From Perilla frutescens (taxonomy: Eukaryota > Streptophyta > Magnoliopsida > Lamiales > Lamiaceae), in contig BRKX01000007.1 of the NCBI GenBank assembly GCA_026008535.1, positions 56,285,001 through 56,349,000 of the forward strand: a DNA stretch of 64,000 nucleotides, in the 5' to 3' direction. Position numbers and translations under genes: made by a program. Under the pieces are notes generated by a model that had not been told where the DNA came from, did not search any database, and saw nothing but the letters and a program-made list of their open reading frames with translations. The number at the start of each line of letters is the position of its first letter. Position 1 is the stretch's first letter. Positions 22,572 to 35,600 of the stretch are shown here, piece after piece.

Positions 22572-25500
22572 ATGCGTCGTTCAAACCGCGTAGGAGATTT
22601 ACTCTACGATCCGGAGATAGAGAGGTCAGCGAGGGTAAGAAGGGCACAAGCTAGGGCATTTTTGAAAAGGCTGCAGGATGAGAATCAAACTGAAGGATCA
22701 AGTGACGATTTGACCTCAGGCGGACAAAGTCAGGCAAGCAACGAATAAGCTGAGACAAGCAACATCAATCCACTCTATTTCGACGAAGAGATGGAGGATG
22801 ATCAGATATCAAACCACGAGGAAGAAGAACAACAAAGACCACCACCGGACACCCTTACTTTGAGGCAGCTGAGTTTCCCTCAAACCATGAACATGCGTCC
22901 CACGGGCATCGTTTTGCCCACTACTACTGGTAACTGGGAGCTGAGGGCAAACTTCATCTCGATTTTGCCCAAATTCCATGACCATCCAGGGGAGGATCCA
23001 CAACGACATCTACAAGATTTTGAGATGGCATGTAAGACGCAATGCACACGAGCTAATGGGACAGACGAATACATTCGCCTGGTTTCTTTTCCTTTCACCT
23101 TGCAGGACGGAGCTGGAGAATGGTTATACACTATTCCTGCCAGGAGTGTAACCAATTGAAGTAAACTCCAGCAAAAATTTCTGGAGAAGTACTTCCCCAC
23201 ATCAACAGTGCAGAACATGAGGAAGAAGATCTCAACCGCAAAGGCTGGTCCCCATGAGAGCTTTTACGACTACTGGGAGCGTTTCAAGGAATTGCTCTCA
23301 AAATGCCCACATCACCAGATTCCAGATCATGACCTAGTGAACTGTTTTGTCTCCGGGTTGAGAAGAGAGGACCGAGCCCTACTGAATGCAGCATGCAGAG
23401 GATCTATCCTGAATAAGAGGACAGCTGAAGCTCTAATACTTATTAGAGAAATGGCCGAGGAGAACAGAGATGATTCATATGAAAGAACAAGTGTTGCCGC
23501 TACGGGCAAAACTATCTCTGTGCCTGAAACTGATGACCAAATCGAACAACTCTGCAACAAGATGGAGAAGATGATCACCATGTTTTCCGCTAATACCTTG
23601 CAAATTTGTGGGGTATTTGAATTGATGGGGCACCACTCTGACGAATGTCCACAAGTGAAGGAGAAGGAAGAAACGGTGAACGCTATTGATGGTGGGAAAA
23701 TGAGAAGTCATAATCACCTTTCTCCCAACTACAATCAGAGGCAAACAACACCATACTATCCTGCGCCTGCAGCAGGACCGTCTTTATCAGACATGGTTCA
23801 CAAGATTGTGAATGAAACGGTGGAGGTACAAAAGAAATCAGAAGCCTTCGAGCAGGAGACAAGGAATAGACTGAGCTATTTGGGAGGACAAATATCCAAA
23901 TTAGTGATGTAATCGCAAGGATGGAGAAAACTAAAGGAATTCTGCCCTCACAGACAGAACCACCAAAAAAGGCTGGGGTAAATGCAATAACACTGAAGAG
24001 TGGAAGGCAACTGCCTGCACCATATCCAGAGACTGCAGTGGATGATGCCCACAGCGATGATGAGCCCACAAAGGAGGAACCAGAGTTGAGGGCAAATGAC
24101 GAACCAGAAGCAGTTGTGCCCAAACCCATCCTGAAGAGTAATATTCCAAAAGACATCGAGGTGCCTTTACCATTTCCAGGAAGAATGAAGCGAAACAAAA
24201 AAGAAGCAGAGGATAGGGACCTACTGCACATCTTCAAGAAAGTGGAAATCAATGTTCCACTACTGGACGCAATCAGGCAGGTGCCCCGATATGCCCGTTT
24301 CCTGAAGGACTTATGTACAAAGAAAGTGATATTCACGGAGGAGGCACAAGTGGTTGTGAATGAAAATGTGTCAGCATTATTGCAAAAGAAGCTTCCTGAA
24401 AAGTGTAGAGACCAAGGGATGTTCTTTATTCCCTGTGAAATTGGAGGACTTCGAGTTGAGAGAGCTATACTGGACTTAGGGGCATCGATCAATGTTATGC
24501 CCCTAAGCATTTTCGAAGAGCTGACCTTAGGACCGCTCAAGGATACAAGGACAATTATTCAATTGGCTGACCGTTCCAGTGTCTACCCCGAGGGAGTGCT
24601 TGAAGATGTCCTAATCAAAGTGGAGAGTCTGATTTTCCCAGCAGACTTCTATGTGCTGGATATGGGCAAAACCAATCCAAAGGCTGCCTGTATACTTTTA
24701 GGCAGACCATTTATGAAGATGGCACATACGAAGATTGATGTCGATAAGGGCACATTGACGTGCGAGTTCGATAGAGACAGAGTTACCTTCAATATCATGG
24801 AAGCAATGCAGTACCCCAATGACACTGAGGGTGTACATGTGATCGACGTTTTTGAGCCTATGATCCAAGAAGAAAAGCCAAGGCTGCTGGCAAAGGATCC
24901 ACTTGATTGGGTACTTCAGAACAGTAAGATCGATTAGGATGCTGAAGAGGAACGAGATAAGCAAATCAAAGAGGCAATTCTGCAATTGTATCACATCGAA
25001 GCCGGTTTTTCAAGGGATAAATGTCTGCCTTTGCCAGTGGATATGCCATGGGAGCAGTTTTGGGCTAGAAAAGAGGCAAAGAAAGCTATGTTATCTATTA
25101 TGCCTCCAAGTCATTAAATGATGACTGCAAGAAAGCTTTTCATACAGGGGAAGAATATGTTAGTGTCTTCCCTATTATCCAACCTCCGGATTGGGGAATG
25201 CCATTTGAGGTGATGTGTAATGCCAGTGGATATGCCGTCAGAGCAGTTTTGGGCCAGAAAAGAGGCAAAGAAAGCTATGTTATCTATTATGCCTCCAAGA
25301 CATTAAATGATGACTGCAAGAAATCTTTTCATACAGGGGAAGAATATGTTAGTGTCTTCCCCTATTATCCAACCTCCGGATTGGGGAATGCCATTTGAGG
25401 TGATGTGTGATGCCAGTGGATTTGCCGTGGGAGCAGTTTTGGGCCAGAAAAGAGGCAAATAAAGCTATGTTATCTATTATGCCTCCAAGACATTAAATGC

Positions 25501-27130
25501 CATGCAACGCAACTATACCACCACGGAGAAGGAGCTGTTAGCAGTAGTGTTTGCTTTTGAGAAGTTCCGTTCCTATCTGCTGGGGGCACAAGTGTCTATT
25601 TACACAGATAACGCAGCTCTGAAGTACCTACTGTCTTAGAAGTAGTCAAAGCCGAGACTCATAAAGTGGATATTTCTCTTACAAGAGTTTGATGTGCTGA
25701 TCAAAGATAAGACTGGGGCAGAAAACCTAGTTGCAGACCATCTCAGCCGCCTGATGGTTGAGAGTAAAGAGGAAATCACTTAGAATTTTCCAGATGAGCA
25801 CTTTTATGAGGTTACGGGCAAAACAGCAAAGGAGCCATGGTTTGCCGACATAGTGAACTATCTGGTCGCAAGGTAGTTTCCAGTTGGTTTGAGTGACTAT
25901 CAAAAGAATAAGATGAAGCGTGAGTGCAAGTTCTATATCTGGGAAGCACCAGTTCTTTGGAAAATTGGACCTGATCAAGTCATAAGAAGGTGCGTCAGTG
26001 ATGATGAGGTTCTAGACATCTTGTAGTTCTGCCATAACAATGCATGTGGAGGCCATTTCGGCCCACGTAGAACAGCAAGGAAGGTATTAGATGGAGGATT
26101 TTACTGGGCTAGATTATTCAGGGATGCTTATATATTTGTGAAGAAGTGCAAGAATTGCCAGATGACTGGGAATATTTCTATTCGGGAGGCCATGCCACAA
26201 ACACCTATCATGCCCGTGGAAGTCTTCGACATATGGGGCATAGATTTCATGGGACCATTTCCCAAGTCAGGTAATAATCTCTACATTATCCTGGCTGTAG
26301 ATTATGTGTCCAAGTGTGTGGAAGCAAAAGCCACTCCAACGAATGATGCAAATACAGTGGTGAAGTTCCTGAGGGCAAATGTGTTCTGTCGCTTCGGAAT
26401 GCCCAAAGTCATGATCAGTGATCAAGGGACTCATTTTTGCAACTCAATCATAAAGAAGATGATGGCAAAGTATGGGGTCACACACAAGGTTACTACTGCA
26501 TATCACCCCCAGGCAAATGGGCAAGCAGAAATCTCAAACAGGGACATCAAAAATATTCTGGACAAAGTTGTTGGACCAAGGCGCAAAGACTGGAGTAATC
26601 ACTTAGAAGATGCTCTGTGGGCATATCGCACAGCCTACAAGACACCTATTGGGATGTCTCCTTATAGGCTGGTTTTTGGAAAGTATTGCAATTTGCCCGT
26701 GGGAATGGAGCATAATGCATTTTGGGCAATGAAGATGTTGAATTTCAATAATGAATGCGCTGGAATTGAGAGGAAGCTGCAGATCCAAGAATTGGAAGAG
26801 TTGAGGTCCGAGGCCTATGATAATGCTGTGATGTATAAGGAAAGGACCAAGAGATACCACGATGCACTCGCAGGGGGCAAATAGTTGCTCTGTGGGCAAA
26901 AGGTACTTGTGTTTAACTCAAAGCTCAAATTGCATGCGAGTAAATTGAAGTCAAAATGGATGGGCCCCTATCTGGTGCAACATCAACACCCAAGTGGAGC
27001 AATCGATCTAGTGAACCCAAAAGATGGGTGTGAATTTCGAGTCAATGGCCAGAGGGTGAAACCATATTTCGAGCAAGAGAAGGAAACTTGGGCAGAAACC
27101 CAAGTTATGAGCAGTCCTGAGTACTACTGA
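22572..27130 (+). pseudogene. Athila copy 1 Gag-Pol, RT deleted, many stops
   Basis: ATG 22572 gives MRRSNRVGDLLYDPEIERSA. Gag is interrupted by a TAA near 22747 and a TGA (Trp to stop) at 23157, and a one-base loss near 23900 shifts the frame before protease. The zinc knuckle has lost its second cysteine (CGVFELMGHHSDEC, versus CGVC in copy 2). Protease keeps LDLGAS (Asp at about 24473). After 25036 the sequence jumps into RNase H: the whole reverse transcriptase present in copy 2 (about 35160-36400) is missing, and a ~190-bp unit is amplified. RNase H remnants (about 25440-25760) contain several stops. Integrase (26138-26884) is intact through the HPQANGQAE region, then a CAG-to-TAG stop precedes the C-terminal part ending PEYY at 27130. 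It cannot make a functional polymerase. Confidence 0.9.
25037..25480 (+). repeat. 189-190-bp tandem amplification at the RT deletion scar
   Basis: Units start GTGGATATGCC at 25037, GTGGATATGCC at 25226 and GTGGATTTGCC at 25416; the third runs on into normal RNase H sequence. Each unit joins ACATTAAATG to ATGACTGCAAG, two sites about 200 bp apart in copy 2 that share a short homology. Confidence 0.9.
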
Positions 27131-27175
27131 AGGCACAACACGGTCGAGCCAAAGACCTTAAACAAAGGCGCTGGA

Positions 27176-27189
27176 CGGGAGGCAACCCG
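27176..27189 (+). other. Post-pol hairpin, loop AGGCAA (Athila copy 1)
   Basis: CGGG-AGGCAA-CCCG lies 46 bases after the pol stop within a conserved block (GTCGAGCC...TTAAACAAAGGCGCT). The same structure occurs at 44315 and 39597. Confidence 0.6.
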
Positions 27190-27320
27190 GTTTGTTTACT
27201 TGCTTTAATTTCAATTATGTTTGTTATTTATATTTTGTTTGTGAATTAACGCTGCAGGAAGGCAAAGAATGGAAACGCATCACTATGGGAAAATTAAATG
27301 ATCAGGGCCCAACAAGGTTT

Positions 27321-27336
27321 AAGTGTGTGGGTGGGG
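27321..27336 (+). other. Internal polypurine-like tract, Athila copy 1
   Basis: AAGTGTGTGGGTGGGG lies between pol and the second ORF. Its first 12 bases are identical to the element's own 3' polypurine tract at 31028 and 48161. Confidence 0.6.
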
Positions 27337-27696
27337 ACTGTAGCAGATTTGACTGATTGGGCAAGGACAACATCTGCAGAGGCGGTTGGTTTTTCCCATG
27401 CAGATCTGATGATTGTTAAAAATTGAGGCCGATTAAAGGGGAGTGAGTGAGAGATGATATATTCAGATATTTATTTTCAATTACAAAACATATTTCTCCC
27501 CCATTTCAAACTCCCCCAAATTTCTCAAAATTAGGCAAAACCGCTTCCTAAATTTTCGCCCACGATCTCTCTGCACGAACCCACCACCCTCACAACACCC
27601 CACGTTCCCAGAAGCATTCAAATACTTCCCCCGCACTGTCAATTTCTCACAAATCGAACCTTATCTCCCAAATTCCCCAACCCCTTGTTGAGAAAA

Positions 27697-29822
27697 ATGG
27701 TGAATGCGAAGAAAACCAGAGCCCCTACTAAGCGAGGCACACGTCACAGTGCCCGCAACGCCGGCGAATCATCGCAAGAGACGACTCAGACTACCCAGTC
27801 GACCCAGACAGAGCAGCCGAAACAGAGTACCGGGCCCGTTCTCAACCCCTCACCAATCCAAACCATTCTGCCATAGCACCCACCGCTCCCACCACCGGAA
27901 GTAGAGAAAAAGAAATGAGCACCGCCGAAGGCTAAGGGTGGTGCGTCAAAGAAGAAGAAGGGTGAGACTGATAAAGGAAAACCTCAGAGCCCGCCACAAG
28001 CTGGGCAAAACCCTGACCCGACGCTCGCACCTGAGAAGCCTCCAACTCTTGAGAAGCCACCGACACCCCAACCCAGCGAAGAATCAGGCAATTCTGAGCC
28101 TGAGAAGGAACCAGAGAAGGACGGGGAGGATGATGATGGACCAGAAAAATAAGATGAGGCGGAGGAAAAAAAACAAAACGGCGACGGTGATGAAGAAGAA
28201 TGCGATGATGAATCTGAAGGTGAGAGCATGGAAGAAGATTTCAAAGAGGAGGAGAAACCAGAGCAAGATCATCAAGAGGAGAAGAAGAAAGAGCCAGAAC
28301 CGGAAAAAGAGAAAGAGGAATCGTTGGAGGAAGAGAAAGTGACCTTAGAGGGATCTACCTCTGAGAATACCCACAACTAGTCTGAGCAATCAAAATAGGC
28401 ACAACCCGATCCATCCGCAGAGAAGGAAAAGTCGAAGAAGGCAAAACCACAGGAGGTCTCGAAGGAGGCACATAGGGAACCAAGTCAAAGTAAGGGTTCC
28501 GATGTGCCCAAAAAGTCTAAGAGCAAGTCAAAGGGAACCAAGTCAACCTGCAAGGAGTCAAGGAAGTCAATCAGCAGGGAGTCGAAGAGACAAGAGAAGC
28601 TCCACACCAAGAGAAGGCTAGATGTGGAGCACTCCAACAAAGAAGAGGAAGAGAAGTCGGTGCACAGTGAGGAAGTGGAACCAATATCCAAATCATCCCA
28701 GCTCCGATTCATTCCTATGTGCCCGCAAAGGTGAAAAAGGGCACAAAAAGCAGGGTGTCACTCAGAACCCTCCCCCGCCGCTTGGTGAAGGAGGAGAAGG
28801 AGGACGCGAGAAGCTTAAGACAAGGAATTGTCGAGAGAATTAACAAGAAGAAGCATCTGCCCCTGTACGTTCTTCATGACAGCACGCTGAATACACGTGG
28901 AGTCATAGACCAAGTGTATGAATACTTTACCAACATCGGTTGGAAGCAAGTAATCGGCTGGAGGAACACGGTACGCCCTTCTTTAACCATTGAATTCCTT
29001 TCCTCCTATGAGTTTAAACCAGTGCAGGGATTTGGTCTGGAGACACCCGGAGTTGTGAACTTCTATATAGTTGGAGAGAGCTATAGTATGTCAATCTTAG
29101 GATTGAATCAGCTGTTGGATTTCATCCAACCAAAAGATGTGCATGCGAAGTGGTACAAAGAAACAGCAACCAGTGCCGGAGACGACTGGAGTCCAAACAT
29201 TCAGCAACGGTGGGAGGAAATTGGAGGGAAAGGCTTCTATCTTCCGGGCTCAAGCAAGGACAAGCACCTTTCTGACCACGCCCTCCAGATTTGCCATAGA
29301 TGGATGACATTCAACTTTTATGGGCGCAAGGATGGTACAGGCCAAGTGACGCAGCAGGAGGTATTCCTATTGTGGAATATGGTGCATAAGCGGAAGGTCA
29401 ACATTGGCTATATTCTGGCGGTTCAATTGCAGGCTCAGACCAACAACACCAGAGCAACTGTTGTAGCGTTGGGCATGTTCATGGCTAAGCTGATTGAAGG
29501 TTTGAAAGGTGGTGACCTCGATGACATCTTCGAGAAGTACCCAGAGCATGATGAAACGACAGAGTATCTCGATGCCCAGAGGCTGGAGCGGATGCAGCTA
29601 GTTGGGTTCACTGAAGAGAACACCCCATACTTCTTCCCTTTTGAAGAACCAACGTACTTTGACAAGAGAAAGGCCCCCAAGGCACAAGGAGGATCACCCA
29701 CGGCACATGCAGGACTAAGCAGGGCACAGAGCAGTGCAGACTCAAAGAAGCTCGAAAGAGTTGAGAAAGCCCTGCAGAGCATTTGTGTTCACCTCGAGTT
29801 AGACTACCGCTCCTCTACTTAA
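27697..29822 (+). pseudogene. Athila copy 1 second ORF (env position; putative plant transposon protein type)
   Basis: ATG 27697 in a good plant context (AAAAATGG) opens MVNAKKTRAPTKRGTRHSARN. The N-terminal ~330 codons are Pro/Glu/Lys-rich low complexity with stops (CAG to TAG near 27874, a TGA near 27915 shared with copy 2, and others). A one-base loss near 28683 shifts the frame. The C-terminal domain is open from 28719 to 29822 (367 codons): KKKHLPLYVLHDSTLN, PSLTIEFLSSYEF, FYLPGSSKDKHLSDHALQICHRWMTF, then RATVVALGMFMAKLIEGL. This matches the family named putative plant transposon protein. No signal peptide or membrane segment is evident, so despite its position it does not look like an envelope protein. 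Function unknown. Confidence 0.7.
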
Positions 29823-31040
29823 ATCATGTTTTATCCCCAGTAGTTTAGGATTTGTTTGTTTTTTATTTTTGTTTGTTTGTGTGTTTAGCGTCTATTTTTG
29901 TTTTTATATTGACATCTTTGTACATAGAGTCTGTTTTGGACATATCTAAACCATATTACTGCTTGTGCCCGCAAGGGTACTTTGCACAGCAAGTGTGTGG
30001 GAGGGATATGCCTAGGTTGTTGTGTTTGTATGTTTTGTTTTTATTTTGTGTGTGCATGTTGAGTCTATAACATATGAGTCATAGATTGACATTGGGCATA
30101 TATAGACATAAATTTATTGTTAGGCAAATGGAATTAATCAATCACATGTGAAAGCAATATATAACTACCCAGCGAGCTTTGAGCCCAATTTAACATTTGC
30201 GACTTCTTTCTGTGTGTTTAATTTCCACCACCTCATTTGATGCCTACTTGCTTGTGCCCTGTTAAACTTGATTTCATGTTCTCATGAATGCTTAGATGAT
30301 TAAGGCATTTTCTTTCGTCGTTATTTGGCCATATTATTCACTGATAAATGCTTCCCATTGCTACCATTATTTGAGCCTACTTATTTGTTCATGACCCGCA
30401 ATCCAAAAATCTCTCTTTAAAGAGTATCTTATAACTGGGAATGAAACCTTTTATGCTCGTATTGGTAGTATGTTTAAGCCAAATAGTGACAGGGTGCCAG
30501 AAATGGGCACAAAGAAACAAAAAAAAAAGAAAAAAAAAGTGGGAATGATTGCTTGGCATTAAGTGTTTGAATTTTTATGATCCCCTAGGTTGTTATATGG
30601 GCACAGGGCTGCCAATGCTGATTTTGCCCGAATACTATTGAAGGTAGCCAACTCCTACATAATTCCAACCCTGATCCGTATGCCCCATTACAACCCTCAC
30701 AAGACCTTTTGATATGCCTACATGTGAATACTGTAAACTATTTATATAGGGTGTTTGCAAGTTTGTTGATGATGATTTGGTGGAATTGTTGAGAGTAAAC
30801 ACTTAACCTAAACACTCGAGAAAAAGGCGAGCTGAGTGCACACTTCAATAGTTGTACTAGCTTGTCTTTGGTTGATTCGATTTGTCTGCATCATTATGTT
30901 CAACTGTTATGCCCTTTATCAACTTATGATTCATATGCTATATTGTCTTGTTTTGAGTCATTTTAGTCTTCTGTTTGTTGTTGTTTCGAATTAAAGTTGC
31001 ATTCATACTTGAGGACAAGTATAGTCCAAGTGTGTGGGTA
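29823..31040 (+). other. Athila copy 1 3' untranslated region and polypurine tract
   Basis: Non-coding and collinear with 46965-48173. It contains CCCCATTACAACC followed by AAGACCTTTT (about 30682-30708), a block also seen in element B. It ends with GAGGACAAG and the polypurine tract AAGTGTGTGGGTA (31028-31040) directly before LTR 2. Confidence 0.8.
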
Positions 31041-32627
31041 TGATGAAGACTCAAATTCGTGCTTTTTCCTTTATCTTTTTACACCCTTTATAAGTGTTTA
31101 GTATAGAGTCTAGTCTAGTTTTGGGGGTAAAGCTGATTACAGGAGGATGAGGGCACAAAACCACCACAACAGGCACAGACAGGTGCCATTTATGCTGAGG
31201 GCACAAAGAACTAATTTGCCTGCTGAGGACCCAGTCAAAGTTGTTGCGAGAATTACACAACAGAATCGCGGGACAACTCCTATATGCACGTGGAGGTGAT
31301 GTGGCGGTCAGTTCCGAGTCTTGGGGAGGTCTAAACATATTGGGAAGGAAGTGGAGACATTAGGAAGTTACTGGAGGCGCTAGGGTTTGTTGCTATCACT
31401 CCTAAAATCAAGGAAGAACATAGAGCATGAAGGTGATGAAGTGGAGGAGTGCAAGAGCCCCTGCGTGGGTGAAATCTGGGCTGCTTGAAGCCTTAATTCA
31501 TTTGGCTATAAATACTTTTATTTGTTTTCATATAGGGGACGACGTTTTCTACAGCACGAAGATACAATTTTCTATTTTCACACTTAGTTTATTTTCTGGA
31601 TATTATCTCAGCCTGAAGCTGGCGGTTTGCCCGCATAAAGGTAGTTTAGTTGTCTTGTTGGCAAAACTGGGGTTGGGCCCAGAAGTTAATCCAATTATTT
31701 CCTTTCCAAGTAAGATGTCTTTTATCATTTCTTTTACTTCCGTTTCTATGTTTAGTGGCTAATCATCCACTGTTCAAGTTAAAGTAATGGTCTAAGGGTA
31801 GAATATGTGCATGAGGTAATCGGACTTTAACGCCTTAAGGGTTCACAATCTTAACTTGTTTTTCACTTAGACATAGGTAAAGGGTGATTGGAGATGAAAG
31901 CGCGCATTTCTAATTAACTGGTACTAGTGTTAGTTACGTGGGAGTGTATAGGTGATCATGCCTCGATACCCGCATAGTAACAAGTTCGGGGGTGACAGCC
32001 TTGGTAGTTAAGATTGAGTAGTATATGCAGGCACAAGACCGTGTCAAACCTACTAGAATCGGGTCACTTTTGCCCTCAAAGCTGCTATACTTACAAAACC
32101 TTTGTGTGATTCTCTCCTTAAGTTTCTGTATAGTTAGGTCCCTAGTTACCGATCGTATCATCTACATGATATAATGTAAGAAGTGATTGGGGAGTGGCCG
32201 ATCGTATCCATTTCCTGTAACCGGTTAATCCTAAAAGTGACAATTACCCATATTTGGCCATAGGGATTCGGTTTTTGACTTTTCTGCTAGTGTGGGCACA
32301 ACAGCTAGTAGTGGTAATTACATATGTGTTACCCGGGATTGCGCATACCTACCGAATGACTCGATGCTTTTACTTGAACACTTTTATTACTGATATTTTC
32401 TCTTGTGATTTCCTTTTCAGCATTTAGTTAGTTTAAGTTTATTAGCAAGGTTTTTAGAGTGACACTGAAGACCCAAACCAAAACTAAGAAAAGACAGAAG
32501 GTTATGAACACTCCTCGTGGGATCGACATCCGTCTTCACCAGCTATACTAGCCGTTGAGGGTAGATTAAGCATTTGTGGACTATTTGCCCGCAAGTGTAT
32601 TTTGCACACCAAAACGACAGTGTGTCA
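31041..32627 (+). repeat. Athila LTR 2 (shared middle LTR, 1587 bp)
   Basis: It has the same boundaries as LTR 1 (TGATGAAGACTC to TGTGTCA) and serves as 3' LTR of copy 1 and 5' LTR of copy 2. A TATA box is near 31507. The primer site after it (32633-32650) reads GCCGGCGA, one more change than in copy 1. Confidence 0.92.
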
Positions 32628-35600
32628 AAAATTGGCGCCATTGCCGGCGAGTGTAAGCGCACTTTTCTGTCGATTTATTGTTTCACCTTAGTATATGCGT
32701 CGTTCTAACCGCGCAGGAGATTTACTCTACGATCCGGAGATAGAGAGGTCAGCGAGGGCAAGAAGGGCACAAGCTAGGGCATTTTTGAAAAGGCTGCAGG
32801 AGGAGAATCAAATTGAAGGATCTAGTGACGATTTGACCTCAGGCGGAGAAAGTCAGGCAAGCAACGAACAAACTGAGATAAGCAACATCAATCCACTCTA
32901 TTTCGACGAAGAGATGGAGGATGATCAGATATCAAAACACGAGGAAGAAAAACAACAAAGACCACCACCGCACACCCTTACTTTGAGACAGCTGAGTTTT
33001 CCTCAAACCATGAACATGCGTCCCACGGGCATCGTTTTGCCCACAACTACTGGTAACTGTGAGCTGAGTACAAACTTCATCTCGATTTTGCCCAAATTCC
33101 ATGACCATCCAGGGGTGGATCCACAACGACATCTACAAGATTTTGAGATGGCATGTGAGACGCAACGCACCGAGCTAATGGGACAGGTGAATACATTCAC
33201 CTGGTTTCTTTTCCTTTCACCTTGCAGGACGGAGCTCGAGAATGGTTATACACTATTCCTGCCAGGAGTGTAACCAACTGGAGTCAACTCCAGCAAAAAT
33301 TTCTGGAGAAGTACTTCCTCACATCAAGAGTGCAGAGCATGAGGAAGAAGATCTCAACCGCAAAGGCTGGTCCCCACGAGAGCTTTTACGACTACTGGGA
33401 GCGTTTCAAGCAATTGCTCTCGAAATGCCCACATCACCAGATTCCAGATCATGACCTGGTGAACTATTTTGTCTCGGGGTTGAGAAGCGAGGACCGAGCC
33501 CTACTGAATGCAGTATGCAGAGGAACTATCCTGAACAAGAGGGCAACTGAAGCTCTAATACTTATTGGAGAAATGGCCGAGGAGAACAAAGACGATTCAT
33601 ATGAAAGAACAAGTGTTGCCGCTGCAGGCAAAACTATCTCTGTGCCTGAAACTGATGACCGAATTGAAAAACTCTGCAACAAGATGGAGAAGATGATCAC
33701 CATGTTTTCCGCTAATACCTTGCGAATTTGTGGGGTATGTGAATTGATGGGGCACCACTCTGACCAGTGTCCACAAGTGAAGGAGAGGGAAGAAACGGTC
33801 AATGCTATTGATGGAGGGCAAAGGAGGAGGCATAATCACCTTGCTCCCAACTACAGTCAGAGGCAAACAGCACCATACTATCCTACGCCCGCAGTAGGAC
33901 CGTCTTTATCAGACATGGTTCACAAGATTGTGAATGAAATGGTGGACGTACAAAAGAAATCAGAAGCCTTCGAGCAGGAGACAAGGAATGAACTGAGCTA
34001 TTTGGGAGGACAAATATCCTAAATTAGTGATGCAATCGCAAGGATGGTGAAAGCTAAAGGAATTCTTCCCTCACAGACAGAACAACCAAAAAAGGCTGGT
34101 GTAAATGCAATAACACTGAAGAGTGGAAGGCAACTGCCTGCACCATATCCAGAGACCGCAGAGGATGATGCCCACAGCAATGATGAGCCCACAAAGGAGG
34201 AACCAGAGTTAAGGGCAAATGACAAACCAGAAGCAGTTGTGCCCAAACGCATCCTGAAGAGTAATATTCCAAAAGAGATCGAGGTGCCTTTACCATTTCC
34301 AGGAAGGATGAAGCGAAACAAAATAGAAGCAGAGGATAGGGACCTAATGCACATCTTCAAGAAAGTGGAAATAAATGTTCCCCTACTGGACGCAATCAGG
34401 CAGGTGCCCCTATATGCCCGTTTCCTGAAGGACTTATATACAAAGAAAGTGAGATTCACGGAGAAGGCACAAGTGGTTGTGAATTAAAATGTGTCAGCAT
34501 TTTTGCAGAAGAAGCTGCCTGAAAAGTGTGAAGTCCCAGGGATGTTCTTTATTCCCTGTGAAATTGGAGGACTTCGAGTTGAGAGAGCTATGCTGGACTT
34601 AGGGGCATCGATCAATGTTATGCCCATAAGCATTTTCGAAGAGCTGACCTTAGGACCGCTCAAGGATACAAAGACAATTATTCAATTGGCTGACCGTTCC
34701 AGTGTCTACCCCGAGGGAGTGCTTGAAGATGTCCTAATCAAAGTGGAGAGTCTGATTTTCCCAGCAGACTTCTATGTGCTGGATATGGGCAAAACCAATC
34801 CAAAGGCTGCCTGTATACTTTTGGGCAGACCATTCATGAAGACGGCACATACGAAGATTGATGTCGATAAGGGCACATTGACGTGCGAGTTCGATGGAGA
34901 CAGAGTTACCTTCAATATCATGGAAGCAATGCAGTACCCCAATGACACTAAGGGTGTACATGTGATCGACGTTTTTGAGCCTATGATCCAAGAAGAAATG
35001 CCAAAGTTGCTAGTAAAGGATCCACTTGATTGGGTACTTCAGAACAGTAAGATCGATTGGGATGCTGAAGAGGAACGAGATAAGCAAATCAAATAGGCAA
35101 TTCTGTAATTGTATCACATCGAAGCCGATTTTTCAAGGGATAAACGTCTGCCTTTGCCCACAACAAGGCAGGGTGATAAATTGGTGCGGTCTATCACCAA
35201 GCCACCCAAGTTGGAGTTGAAGGAGTTGCCCGATCACCTCAAATATGCCTATTTAGGTGAAAGAGAGAATTTGCCAGTTATAATCAGTTCATCGTTGACC
35301 ATGAAGCAGGAAGTCAAGTTGATAGCACCATTGAAGATGCACAAGGAAGTAATTGGATGGACCTTGGCCGACATCAAGGGCATAAGTTCTACCATTTGCA
35401 TGCATCGGATCCAGTTGGAAGAAGGGGCAAAACCAGTGCAAGATCCCCAAAGGAAGCTGAATCCCTTGATGAAAGAAGTTGTGTTAAAGGAGATTCTAAT
35501 GCTGCTCGATATGGGCATTATCTTCCCTGTGCCCCACAGTGAGTGGGTGAGTCCTATTCACATTGTGCCCAAAAAGTCTGGAATCCAGGTTGTGGAGAAT

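Noticed and set aside
23683..24540. 285-codon minus-strand frame
   Set aside because: Antisense shadow of Athila Gag and protease; the plus-strand frame shows the zinc knuckle and DLGAS motif.
27938..28342. Arg/Lys-rich 134-codon frame (also 45079-45483)
   Set aside because: Frame-shifted shadow of the Glu/Lys-rich arm of the second Athila ORF; purine-rich DNA gives basic peptides in other frames.
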